Assembly (NCBI GenBank): GCA_963841425.1
Contig: CAWJCL010000003.1
Coordinates: 1-64,000, forward strand
From: DATEOR01 sp963841425
Lineage (GTDB): Bacteria; Actinomycetota; Thermoleophilia; Gaiellales; Gaiellaceae
Length of the DNA: 64,000 nt
Direction: 5' to 3'
In this document: one piece after another, positions 7,757 through 15,237 of the stretch
Layout: each line of letters begins with the position of its first letter
Position numbering within the stretch: the first letter of the stretch is position 1
The notes under the pieces: generated by a model
Told to the model about the DNA's origin: nothing
What the model saw: only the letters and a program-made list of their open reading frames with translations
Databases searched by the model: none
Program-made: the position numbers and the translations under genes

Positions 7757-9853
7757 ATGACGCGCGATCCCAAGCACGACATCCTGTTCGAGCCCGTCCG
7801 CATCGGGCCGAAGACGCTTCGCAACCGCTTTTACCAGGTGCCGCATTGCACCGGCTTCGGCGCCGAGAAGCCGGGCTCGCAGGCGCGCTTCCGGGGGATG
7901 AAGGCCGAGGGCGGCTGGGCGGCGGTGAACACCGAAGAGGCGCTGATCTCGAGCGACACGGACTACTGGCCCGTCGTCTCGACCCGGGTCTGGGACGAGG
8001 ACGACCTGCGCAACCTCTCGCTCATGTGCGACGAGGCGCACAAGCACGGCTCGCTCGCCGGCATCGAGTTGACGCACGGCGGTGTGCACGCCGACGGACG
8101 CGAGTCGCGGCGCCCCTCGCTCGGGCCGTCCCAGCTCGCGAGCGACTACCACCCCTTCGTCGTCCCGAAGGCGATGGAGCCCGGCGACATCAAGCGGGTC
8201 CGCGAGGACTGGGTGCGCGCCGCGAAGCTCTCGCGGGACGCGGGCTTCGACATCATCTACGTCTACGGCGGTCACAGCTATCTGCCGCTGCAGTTCCTCT
8301 CGCCCTTCTACAACAAGCGCACGGACGCCTACGGAGGCTCGCTCGAGAGCCGCGCGCGTTTCTGGATCGAGACGCTGGAGGAGGTCCGCGCCGCAGTGGG
8401 AGACGACTGCGCCATCGCGGTGCGCTTCTGCGTCGAGGCGCTCGGACCGGCCGGAGTCGAGCTCGACGAAGGCATCGGCTTCGTCGTCCTCGCAGACCAC
8501 CTCGTCGACCTGTGGGACGTGAACGTCGGCTCGATCACCGACTGGTCGAAGGATTCCGGCGCCTCCCGCTTCTTCCCCGAGGGCTACCAGCTCGAGTGGA
8601 CCGGCCGGGTGCGCGAGGTGACCGCGAAGCCGATCGTCGGCGTCGGGCGCATGACGAGCCCGGACCGCATGGCGGAGATCGTGCGGAGCGGCGCGTGGGA
8701 CCTCATCGGCGCGGCCCGCCCCTCCATCTCCGACCCCTTCCTCCCGAAGAAGATCGAGGAGGGGCGCTACGGGGAGATCCGCGAGTGCATCGGGTGCAAC
8801 GTCTGCATCATGAAGGCCGAGTGGGGCAACCACATCGGCTGCACACAGAACGCGACCGCCGGCGAGGAGTACCGCCGCGGCTGGCATCCGGAGCGCTTCG
8901 AGCCGGCCGCGAACGCCGACAACGACGTGCTCGTCGTCGGAGCCGGGCCGGCGGGGATGGAGTGCGCGATCGTCCTCGGGAAGCGCGGGTTCCGCCGGGT
9001 CCATCTCGTTGACGCCGCGCCCGAGATCGGCGGGGTCATGCGGTGGATCCCGCGGCTTCCGGGTCTCGGCGAGTGGGCGCGCTTCCTGAATTGGCGGGCG
9101 GTGCAGCTCGAGAAGCTCAAGAACGTCGAGGTGATCGTCGGCACGGAGCAGACCGCCAAGGACGTTCGCGAGTACGGCGCCGAGATCGTGGTCGTGGCCA
9201 CCGGGGCCCACTGGTCGACCGACGGGCTGAACGCCTACACGCACGCTCCGATCCCGGGAGCCGATGCGTCTCTCGCGCACGTCCTCACTCCCGAGCAGAT
9301 CATGCTGGAAGGGAAGGCCGTGCCCGGGAAGCGCGTGGTCGTCTACGACGCGGAGGGCTACTTCACGGCGGCCGGGCTGGCGGAGAAGCTCGCCGGGGAG
9401 GGCCACGACGTGGAGCTGGCGACCTGCCTCGAGCGTATTGCACCGGTGACGGACGAGACGCTCGAAGGGCCGATGCTCCGCCAGCACCTCCACGACGTCG
9501 GCGTGCGCCAGCGCGCCGGCTTCCTCGCCGCCGAGATCCGCGAGGGCCTGATCCGCGGGACCGATGAGTTCGGGGAGCCCGTGGAGCTGGAGGCCGATGC
9601 CGTCGTCCTCGCGACGCAGCGACTCTCCAACGACTCGCTCTACCTCGAGCTCGCCGAGGATCCCGACGCGTTGCGCGCCGAAGGCATCGAGGCGGTCTAC
9701 CGGATCGGCGACTGCGTCGCCCCGAGGATCGTCGCGGAGGCGTCCTACGACGGCCATCGCCTCGCCCGAGAGATCGACTCCGACGACCCGGCCACGCCGC
9801 TTCCCTACACACGGGAGCGCATTGTCCTCGAGTCGGCCGCGATCGGGTTCTAG
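7757..9853 (+). CDS. Trimethylamine/dimethylamine dehydrogenase-like iron-sulfur flavoprotein
   Basis: 698 residues from ATG 7757, which begins exactly as the TMADH family does (TRDPKHDILFEPVRIGPKTL). Domain order is an FMN TIM barrel (1 to about 340), a 4Fe-4S cluster site C-x2-C-x2-C plus a downstream Cys (ECIGCNVCIM...GCTQN, about 345-365), and NAD/ADP-binding Rossmann domains (VLVVGAGPAGMECA, about 392). Conserved features are the Cys that carries covalent FMN (FYQVPHC, residue 31), the Tyr/His pair (IIYVYGGHSYLPL) and the Trp/Asp of SITDWSKDSG. Two positions that form the aromatic trimethylammonium pocket in the characterised enzyme, as I recall it, are changed: Tyr in NTEY is Glu here, and Trp in the cluster loop is Ala. 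The substrate is therefore probably a different amine. An electron-transfer flavoprotein would be the expected acceptor; none is in the window. Confidence 0.88.
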   Translation: MTRDPKHDILFEPVRIGPKTLRNRFYQVPHCTGFGAEKPGSQARFRGMKAEGGWAAVNTEEALISSDTDYWPVVSTRVWDEDDLRNLSLMCDEAHKHGSLAGIELTHGGVHADGRESRRPSLGPSQLASDYHPFVVPKAMEPGDIKRVREDWVRAAKLSRDAGFDIIYVYGGHSYLPLQFLSPFYNKRTDAYGGSLESRARFWIETLEEVRAAVGDDCAIAVRFCVEALGPAGVELDEGIGFVVLADHLVDLWDVNVGSITDWSKDSGASRFFPEGYQLEWTGRVREVTAKPIVGVGRMTSPDRMAEIVRSGAWDLIGAARPSISDPFLPKKIEEGRYGEIRECIGCNVCIMKAEWGNHIGCTQNATAGEEYRRGWHPERFEPAANADNDVLVVGAGPAGMECAIVLGKRGFRRVHLVDAAPEIGGVMRWIPRLPGLGEWARFLNWRAVQLEKLKNVEVIVGTEQTAKDVREYGAEIVVVATGAHWSTDGLNAYTHAPIPGADASLAHVLTPEQIMLEGKAVPGKRVVVYDAEGYFTAAGLAEKLAGEGHDVELATCLERIAPVTDETLEGPMLRQHLHDVGVRQRAGFLAAEIREGLIRGTDEFGEPVELEADAVVLATQRLSNDSLYLELAEDPDALRAEGIEAVYRIGDCVAPRIVAEASYDGHRLAREIDSDDPATPLPYTRERIVLESAAIGF

Positions 9854-9896
9854 ATGCGACCGGGCACGGAGCCCGCCCGGTAGGTGTATAGGGGAC

Positions 9897-11039
9897 GTGC
9901 GTCGAGCGCTCCTCGTGCTGTTCGCCTTCGCCCTCCTCGCCGGGTGTAGCTCCGAGCCGCGCGGGTCGGAGGGGACGATTCCGGCTGTCACGTCGCCCCC
10001 CGCGACGGATGGCACAGCGACCGAAAGCGCGCAGGAGCCGTTGCGGATCCGGCTCGAAGCGATCGTGAACGGGCTCGACACCCCTGTCGGAATGGCTTCC
10101 ACGGCCAGCCAGCCGAACCGCCTCTACATCGTCGAGCAGCCGGGTCTCGTGCGGATCGTCGAGAACGGCAAGCTTCTTCCCCAGGCGTTCCTCGATGTGC
10201 AAGACCAGGTCGAGAGCGGCGGCGAACGGGGCCTCCTCTCCCTTGCCTTCGATCCGGACTACGAGTCCAACAGGCTCTTCTACGTCGACTACACGGATAC
10301 GAACGGAGACACGCGGGTCGTCGAGTACGAGGCCGGCGGCTCGGGTCCGGTGAAGCGCCGCGAGCTCCTCTTCGTCGACCAGCCCTATGCGAACCACAAC
10401 GGCGGGCAGCTCGCGTTCGGGCCAGACGGACGCCTCTACGTCGGCATGGGCGACGGCGGCTCGGGCGGCGATCCCGAGAACCGTGCCCAGAACTTGGACG
10501 AGCGGCTCGGGAAGCTCCTCTCCATCGATCCGCACGGCTCAGGGACTTGGCGCATCGAGGGCTACGGCCTTCGCAACCCTTGGCGGTTCTCTTTCGACCG
10601 CGAGACCGGCGACCTCTGGATCGGCGACGTCGGCCAGGGCGAGTGGGAGGAGATCGACCGCACGCCGAGGGAGAGCCCCGGCCTCGAGAACTACGGCTGG
10701 GACGTCTACGAGGGCACCCACATCTACGAGGAGAAGGACCCGAACCCGGCCGGCCACCTCGTCATGCCCGTGTTCCAGTACAGCCACGATCTCGGCTGCT
10801 CCGTCGCGGGCGGGTTCGTCTACCGCGGCGAGGACATCCCCGCTGCTCGCGGCCGGTACTTCTTCGCCGACTACTGCAGCGATCGCATGTGGAGCCTTCT
10901 CCTTCGCGGCGGCGAGGCAGCCGACGTCAGGCGCGATGCAATCCCGGTCTCCTCACTCAGCTCGTTCGGAGAGGACGCGCGCGGCGAGCTCTACGTCCTG
11001 TCCTTGGCCGGCGAGTTGGTCAAGCTCGTGCCCGGCTAG
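9897..11039 (+). CDS. PQQ-type soluble sugar dehydrogenase, lipoprotein
   Basis: 380 residues from GTG 9897, chosen because it directly precedes the signal peptide VRRALLVLFAFALLAGC with lipobox LAGC. The rest is a six-bladed beta-propeller of the glucose/sorbosone dehydrogenase family: GMASTASQPNRLYIVEQPG, GERGLLSLAFDPDYESN, HNGGQLAFGPDGRLYVGMGD, EGYGLRNPWRFSFDRETGDLW, and the C-terminal Cys pair GCSVAGGFVYRG / ADYC. It would oxidise aldoses outside the membrane with PQQ as cofactor. PQQ-ligand residues look present but were not checked structurally. It stands alone after the TMADH-like gene. Confidence 0.85.
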   Translation: MRRALLVLFAFALLAGCSSEPRGSEGTIPAVTSPPATDGTATESAQEPLRIRLEAIVNGLDTPVGMASTASQPNRLYIVEQPGLVRIVENGKLLPQAFLDVQDQVESGGERGLLSLAFDPDYESNRLFYVDYTDTNGDTRVVEYEAGGSGPVKRRELLFVDQPYANHNGGQLAFGPDGRLYVGMGDGGSGGDPENRAQNLDERLGKLLSIDPHGSGTWRIEGYGLRNPWRFSFDRETGDLWIGDVGQGEWEEIDRTPRESPGLENYGWDVYEGTHIYEEKDPNPAGHLVMPVFQYSHDLGCSVAGGFVYRGEDIPAARGRYFFADYCSDRMWSLLLRGGEAADVRRDAIPVSSLSSFGEDARGELYVLSLAGELVKLVPG

Positions 11040-11371
11040 GGACCCAGCCCGACGACAACCTGTTTCTGGTCGGCGTCGGTCAGTGGCATCAGCCCGGGGT
11101 TCTGCGCGAAGAGCCGGGCGAGCGAGATGCCGTGCTTCGCCGCGATGCCCGCATACGTGTCGCCGGGCGCCACCGTGTAGAGCACGGGCTCAGGGCCGGT
11201 TGGGACGACCGCGGAGGCCCCGGAGCCGCGGCTCGGAAGCACCGGCGAAAGCAGGATGAACGCAACCGCGACGGCGCCGGCATACGCCGCAATGGCGACC
11301 AACCGGGTGGCCTGGCGAAGCGCCGCGGCGCCGATGTCGTGTCGTGTCCCGCGGGGTTGGACGTAGGCCAT
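11036..11371 (-). CDS. Membrane-anchored LysM domain protein
   Basis: 111 residues. A short cytoplasmic N-terminus leads to one membrane helix (about 22-43, ATRLVAIAAYAGAVAVAFIL), then a Pro/Ser/Gly linker and one LysM module (about 64-108, YTVAPGDTYAGIAAKHGI ... LFAQNPGL). LysM binds the glycan of peptidoglycan, so the protein probably sits on the outer face of the membrane. It is convergent with the sugar dehydrogenase gene and overlaps its stop by four bases. No catalytic domain is attached. Confidence 0.75.
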   Translation of the reverse strand: MAYVQPRGTRHDIGAAALRQATRLVAIAAYAGAVAVAFILLSPVLPSRGSGASAVVPTGPEPVLYTVAPGDTYAGIAAKHGISLARLFAQNPGLMPLTDADQKQVVVGLGP

Positions 11372-11430
11372 CTGAGACGTTGATGCGCACCCACGGGGAT
11401 CCTCAAACGCGATCCCGCTACGCTCTCCCC

Positions 11431-11556
11431 ATGGCCGAGCGTCGCACGAAGTGGGAGGAGGACAACGCCTCGCCGGTCAACCCGTGGGCGATCTTCGCGA
11501 CGGCGGTGCTCATCCTCTTCGTCGCCGGCCTGGCCGTGCTCTTCGCGCTGACTTAG
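11431..11556 (+). CDS. 41-residue single-pass membrane protein
   Basis: MAERRTKWEEDNASPVNPW is followed by one hydrophobic helix (AIFATAVLILFVAGLAVLFALT) that ends at the stop. The start ATG 11431 is preferred over an upstream in-frame GTG because the upstream residues are Arg-rich and unrelated. It is divergent from the LysM gene and convergent with the LysR gene, with a 4-bp overlap at the stop. Function unknown. The topology (charged N-terminus in, helix spanning) suggests an accessory subunit or regulatory micropeptide. Confidence 0.6.
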   Translation: MAERRTKWEEDNASPVNPWAIFATAVLILFVAGLAVLFALT

Positions 11557-12506
11557 GCGACCAGGGCCGGCCGGCCCTCGAGCTCGGCCGCGAGCTCCTT
11601 GCAGACCCTGTCGGCGACCGCCACGAACGCGCGGGCGGCCGGCGCGTGGTAGCGCTCCTTGTGCCAGGCGATGCCGATCTCGCGCGGAGGGACGCGCGGG
11701 TCGACCGGCAGGGCGAGGACGCTGTCGTCACGGGTCTCGACCGTCAGCCGTGGGACGAGGGCCGAGCCCACGCCGGCGGCGACCATGCCCTGGATGGTCG
11801 TGTTGTCGTCGGAGCGGAACACGATCTCGGGGTCGAGTCCGGTGCCGCGGAAACGCTCTTCGACCGCGTGGATGCTCCGGCATTGGCGGTAGCCGATCAG
11901 CGGGACCGCGGCGATCTCCTTCAGGCTGGGCGGATTCTTCGCGCCCGCGAACGGAGAGTCGGGGCGGACGAGCAGCACGTACGGGTCGTCCATGAGCATG
12001 CGCGTGTCGAACGGCCCGTCGTGCACCGGGAGCATCACAAAGGTGAGATCGAGCTCGCCGCGCTCGACGAGGCCGAGAAGCTCGGCGTCATCCGTGGACT
12101 CCGTCAGCTGGATGGAGACGAGGGGCCAGGCTGCCGCGAACTCGAGCATCACGCGCGGGAGGACACGCGCGCCGACGCTCTGGTAGGTACCGACCCGCAG
12201 CGTGCCCGCCGACCCTTCCGAGTAGGCGGCGAGGTCGGCCTGTGCGGCCTCGAGGCGCGCGACGATGCCCTCGGCGTGGCCGAGCAGGAGCTTGCCGGCG
12301 TCGGTGAGGGAAACGGGGCGGGGGCCCCCGGGACGCTCGACGAGGCGCTCGCCGACGATGCGCTCGAGCGCCGCGATCTGCTGGCTGACGGCCGATTGCG
12401 AGTACCCGAGGGCGACCGCCGCTCCCCCGAAGGAGCCCTCGCGCGCGATGGCCTGGAGCGCCGCCAGATGGCGCAACTCGACCCCGAGCCATCCATCAGG
12501 TCTCAT
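11553..12506 (-). CDS. LysR-family transcriptional regulator
   Basis: 317 residues. The N-terminal winged helix-turn-helix (about 10-70) reads ELRHLAALQAIAREGSFGGA and ALGYSQSAVSQQIAALERIV, and is followed by the substrate-binding-like effector domain from about residue 100 (GTLRVGTYQSVGARVLPRV). Length and layout are typical. The target is unknown. The divergent neighbour is a tiny membrane protein, and the upstream gap contains an atcga/tcgat inverted repeat that could be its own operator. Confidence 0.88.
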   Translation of the reverse strand: MRPDGWLGVELRHLAALQAIAREGSFGGAAVALGYSQSAVSQQIAALERIVGERLVERPGGPRPVSLTDAGKLLLGHAEGIVARLEAAQADLAAYSEGSAGTLRVGTYQSVGARVLPRVMLEFAAAWPLVSIQLTESTDDAELLGLVERGELDLTFVMLPVHDGPFDTRMLMDDPYVLLVRPDSPFAGAKNPPSLKEIAAVPLIGYRQCRSIHAVEERFRGTGLDPEIVFRSDDNTTIQGMVAAGVGSALVPRLTVETRDDSVLALPVDPRVPPREIGIAWHKERYHAPAARAFVAVADRVCKELAAELEGRPALVA

Positions 12507-12507
12507 G

Positions 12508-12530
12508 ATCGACTCGAATCATAACTCGAT
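12508..12530. promoter_or_regulatory. Candidate LysR operator (inverted repeat)
   Basis: atcga (12508-12512) and tcgat (12526-12530) form an interrupted dyad in the short gap directly before the lysR start. It also contains a T-N11-A type spacing. Position and symmetry fit autoregulation by the LysR protein. This rests only on a 5-bp arm. Confidence 0.25.
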
Positions 12531-12565
12531 TTGCCCTTATGGACATGGTGTGCCACGGTGAGCTC

Positions 12566-12685
12566 ATGGTCGAGCTTTTCCTCATCGCGTTTCTCTGTCT
12601 CTTGGGTCCGCTCGCCTATGTGTACGGCGTGGATTCGCGCAGCGGAGACAGCCGCGGCGGCTGGCCCGGCGAGCCGCGGCGCTAG
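12566..12685 (+). CDS. 39-residue membrane peptide
   Basis: MVELFLIAFLCLLGPLAYVY is a single hydrophobic helix, followed by a short polar tail (GVDSRSGDSRGGWPGEPRR). It starts at ATG 12566 in the gap between the divergent lysR gene and the quinone reductase gene, 26 bases upstream of the latter. Small proteins of this shape recur in actinobacterial genomes without assigned function. The coding call rests on the clear hydrophobic/polar partition and the in-frame stop. Confidence 0.5.
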   Translation: MVELFLIAFLCLLGPLAYVYGVDSRSGDSRGGWPGEPRR

Positions 12686-12711
12686 TCGGGCAGCGACGTT
12701 AGGCTCCGCCT

Positions 12712-13683
12712 GTGAAGGCGGCGCTCATCCGCGAGATCGGCGGCCTCCCCGAGCTCGCCGAGACCGACGCGCCCGCGCGCGAGCCCGGACGGGTGCTCGT
12801 TCGGATCCATGCGGTGCCGCTGAACCCGTTGGACGTCGCGCTCGCGTGCGGCACGCACTATCTGGGCCCGCCCAAGACGCCGTACGTCCCCGGCTCGGAA
12901 GGCGTGGGGACGATCGTGGAGGCCGAAGCGCTCGAGCCGGGAACCCGCGTGTACGTCTCGGATGACGGGCTCGGCGGCCGGGGACGGGACGGGACGCTCG
13001 CCGAGCTCGCGACGGTCGCGGAAGAGGAGGCGCTCGAGCTTCCCGACGGCGTTACGGACGAGCTCGCAGCGGCCTGCGGGACGGCCGGTGTGGCGGGATG
13101 GCTCCCCGTTGTCTGGCGCGCGCAGGTCGGTGCCGGGGATCGCGTGCTCGTCCTCGGTGGAACCGGCACTGTGGGCCTCGCGGCGGTGCAGGCGGCGCGG
13201 CTCAGGGGCGCCGAGCGGATCGTCGCGGCCGGCCGCCGCCCCGAAGGGCTCGAGCAAGCCCGAGAGGCCGGCGCCCATGCGGTCGTACGCCTCGACGAGC
13301 CCGACCTCGCCGGTGCGCTGAAGGACGCCGCGGGCGGCGAGGGCCCGACCGTGGTCGTCGACCCGCTCTGGGGCGAGCCGCTCGTCGCGGCGACGGAGGC
13401 TGCAGCACCCGGAGCTCGCATCGTCCAGATCGGACAGTCGGCAGGGCCGGCCGCGACCCTCGCCTCGGGCGTCGTTCGCGGGAAGCAGCTCGAGATCTAC
13501 GGCTATTCGAACTTCGCCGTGCCCCACGAGGCCCGGCGAGCCGCCTACGCGGAGCTCGTCTCGCACGCCGCGCGCGGCGAGGTCGGCTTCCCGATCGAGA
13601 CGTATCCCTTCGACGGGGCCTCCGAGGCCTGGGAGCGTCAGATGAAGGGGCCTGGCGCGAAGCTCGTCGTGCGCCTCGGCTGA
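12712..13683 (+). CDS. Zinc-independent quinone oxidoreductase-like MDR protein
   Basis: 323 residues from GTG 12712. GroES-like N-terminal domain (RIHAVPLNPLDVALACG, PYVPGSEGVGTIVEA), then a Rossmann NADPH domain with LVLGGTGTVGLAAVQAARLRG (about 145-165). No structural or catalytic zinc cysteine set is present, placing it with the QOR branch of the medium-chain dehydrogenase/reductase superfamily. It would reduce quinones or enones with NAD(P)H in the cytosol. Substrate unknown. It lies 26 bases downstream of a tiny membrane peptide gene and may share its transcript. Confidence 0.85.
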   Translation: MKAALIREIGGLPELAETDAPAREPGRVLVRIHAVPLNPLDVALACGTHYLGPPKTPYVPGSEGVGTIVEAEALEPGTRVYVSDDGLGGRGRDGTLAELATVAEEEALELPDGVTDELAAACGTAGVAGWLPVVWRAQVGAGDRVLVLGGTGTVGLAAVQAARLRGAERIVAAGRRPEGLEQAREAGAHAVVRLDEPDLAGALKDAAGGEGPTVVVDPLWGEPLVAATEAAAPGARIVQIGQSAGPAATLASGVVRGKQLEIYGYSNFAVPHEARRAAYAELVSHAARGEVGFPIETYPFDGASEAWERQMKGPGAKLVVRLG

Positions 13684-13740
13684 GGCCGTAACTTTGGCGG
13701 CGCCTTCGTCGTTAACGCAGCAACCGAACGAGGAGGACGT

Positions 13741-13806
13741 ATGTACATCGGTGGCGGCGTTATCGCCCTGATCCTCATCATTCTCCTGCTGATCTGGCTC
13801 TTCTAA
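13741..13806 (+). CDS. 21-residue hydrophobic micropeptide
   Basis: MYIGGGVIALILIILLLIWL-F, a single short membrane helix. A strong Shine-Dalgarno (gaggagga) lies six to seven bases before the ATG, and two terminator hairpins follow immediately, so this looks like a dedicated small transcription unit. Peptides of the same MYIGGG-plus-helix form are, as I recall, common in actinobacterial genomes and often missed by gene callers. Function unknown. A membrane-inserted regulator or a stress peptide is possible. Confidence 0.6.
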   Translation: MYIGGGVIALILIILLLIWLF

Positions 13807-13817
13807 AACGGCAGGCG

Positions 13818-13839
13818 CGCGCCCGTGAAAACGGGCGCG
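13818..13839 (+). terminator. Hairpin with GAAA tetraloop
   Basis: cgcgcccgt (13818-13826), loop gaaa, acgggcgcg (13831-13839) form a perfect 9-bp stem, 12 bases after the micropeptide stop. No long U-run follows, so it may act with the next hairpin or as an mRNA-stabilising 3' end. Confidence 0.55.
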
Positions 13840-13856
13840 TGGCATATCCAGGCACG

Positions 13857-13884
13857 AAAAAGGGCGGCTCCGGCCGCCCTTTTC
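13857..13884. terminator. Bidirectional intrinsic terminator
   Basis: aaaa, then agggcggc (13861-13868), loop tccg, gccgccct (13873-13880) and tttcttc. An 8-bp stem flanked by A-run and U-run works in both directions. It separates the plus-strand micropeptide from the minus-strand DUF6458 gene that converges on it. Confidence 0.8.
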
Positions 13885-13902
13885 TTCATCGGTGCCGAGT
13901 GC

Positions 13903-14145
13903 TTACGGCATCGGCCGACGATCGTAGTACGGGTCTCCGCCTTCGCGGTAGACGGTGTCGCGGCGCCAGCCGCCGAAGCCGCCCCACGTCGTCCAGAAGA
14001 TGAGCGAGAGCAGTAGACCGAGAATGCCGACGATCATGAGGATGACGCCGACCATGTTCAGGTCGATGCCGTTCGTCTCCACGCTCACGGCCCAGGCGAG
14101 GATCGCGCCGACCGCGATCAGGAAGATGCTCACACCAAGTCCCAT
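13903..14145 (-). CDS. DUF6458-type two-helix membrane protein
   Basis: 80 residues: two membrane helices (MGLGVSIFLIAVGAILAWAV and MVGVILMIVGILGLLLSLIF) joined by SVETNGIDLN, then a polar WRRDTVYREGGD tail. The pattern matches the small actinobacterial family I know as DUF6458; its function is not known. A good ribosome site (aaggaggc) precedes the ATG at 14145. It is divergent from the cytochrome oxidase operon, with about 100 bp of promoter space between them. Confidence 0.7.
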   Translation of the reverse strand: MGLGVSIFLIAVGAILAWAVSVETNGIDLNMVGVILMIVGILGLLLSLIFWTTWGGFGGWRRDTVYREGGDPYYDRRPMP

Positions 14146-14244
14146 GTAGTTAGCCTCCTTGAGGGTCCAGACTTCAACGTTCGACCCCCTTGCCGGGATA
14201 CGGTTGCGTTAGGGTTCTGCGGCTTCGTTATTTCGCGCCATTTC

Positions 14245-15237
14245 GTGCGTAAACGCTCGATCATTCAGATGGTGCTGGTGGGCGCCGCCGTGGGCGTGGC
14301 ACTCGCCCTCGTCGCCGTTCTCATTCCGTGGCTGCCCCCCGCGGACTCGGCCGAGGCGATCAAGGTCGACGACGTCTACTGGTTCGTCACGATCATCTGC
14401 ATTGTCATCTTCGCGCTCGTCGCAGGTGTTTCTCTCTACGCGGTCTGGAAGTTCCGGGCGGCCCCCGACGACATGGACGACGGCGCTCCGATCCACGGGC
14501 ACACGGGCCTCGAGGTCGTCTGGACGGCGGTCCCGGCCGCGCTCGTCACCGCGATCACCATCTACAGCGGCGTCGTCCTGAACCAGATCGACACCGTTCC
14601 GAAGGATCACCGGGTGGTCGAGGTGACCGGACAGCAGTTCGCGTGGTCCTTCCACTACCCGGACTCGGACGTCACGAGCGGCGTGCTCGCTCTCCCGGTC
14701 GGCCAGACCGCCGAGCTGGAGCTGCAGTCGAAGGACGTCATCCACTCTTTCTGGGTCCCCGAGTGGCGCATGAAGGAGGACGCGGTTCCGGGGATCACGA
14801 CCAACGTCCTCGTCACGCCGACGAAGGAAGGCACGTTCACCGTCATCTGCACCGAGCTTTGCGGGCTGGGCCACGCGGTCATGCGTGCGCAGGCGCTCGT
14901 CTTTTCGCAGGCCGACTACGAGAAGTGGGTCACCGACGAGAAGGCGAGGGCGGCCGCCTCGGGGTCGGCCGCCGGCAAGACGCTCTTCACCCAGCAGTGC
15001 GGCTCGTGCCACCGGCTCGCGGACGCGGGTACGGAGGGAGAGGTCGGGCCCGATCTCGATAAGGTGCTCGTCGGGAAGGACGCGGACTTCATCCACGAGT
15101 CGATCGTGAACCCGAACGCCGAGATCGCACCCGGATACCAGCCAGACGTGATGCCCGGCACCTTCGGTGAGTCGCTCACGGATGCCCAGCTCCAGAGCCT
15201 CGTCGACTACCTGGTGAAGACTGCGGGGAAGAGCTGA
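14245..15237 (+). CDS. ctaC: Cytochrome c oxidase subunit II with fused cytochrome c domain (caa3 type)
   Basis: 330 residues from GTG 14245. Two N-terminal membrane helices (about 9-30 and 47-70) are followed by the cupredoxin domain with the binuclear CuA motif C-x3-C-x3-H (CTELCGLGH, about 202-210) and HSFWVPEWRMKEDAVPG upstream. A class I cytochrome c domain follows, with CGSCH at about 252 and the axial Met in VMPGTFGESL. It accepts electrons and passes them via CuA to subunit I. The stop overlaps the ctaD start (TGATG). First gene of the oxidase operon. Confidence 0.95.
   Translation: MRKRSIIQMVLVGAAVGVALALVAVLIPWLPPADSAEAIKVDDVYWFVTIICIVIFALVAGVSLYAVWKFRAAPDDMDDGAPIHGHTGLEVVWTAVPAALVTAITIYSGVVLNQIDTVPKDHRVVEVTGQQFAWSFHYPDSDVTSGVLALPVGQTAELELQSKDVIHSFWVPEWRMKEDAVPGITTNVLVTPTKEGTFTVICTELCGLGHAVMRAQALVFSQADYEKWVTDEKARAAASGSAAGKTLFTQQCGSCHRLADAGTEGEVGPDLDKVLVGKDADFIHESIVNPNAEIAPGYQPDVMPGTFGESLTDAQLQSLVDYLVKTAGKS

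Noticed and set aside
7277..10102. 941-codon minus-strand open frame over the TMADH-like gene
   Set aside because: Antisense shadow of a recognised enzyme, with no domain or composition of a real protein.
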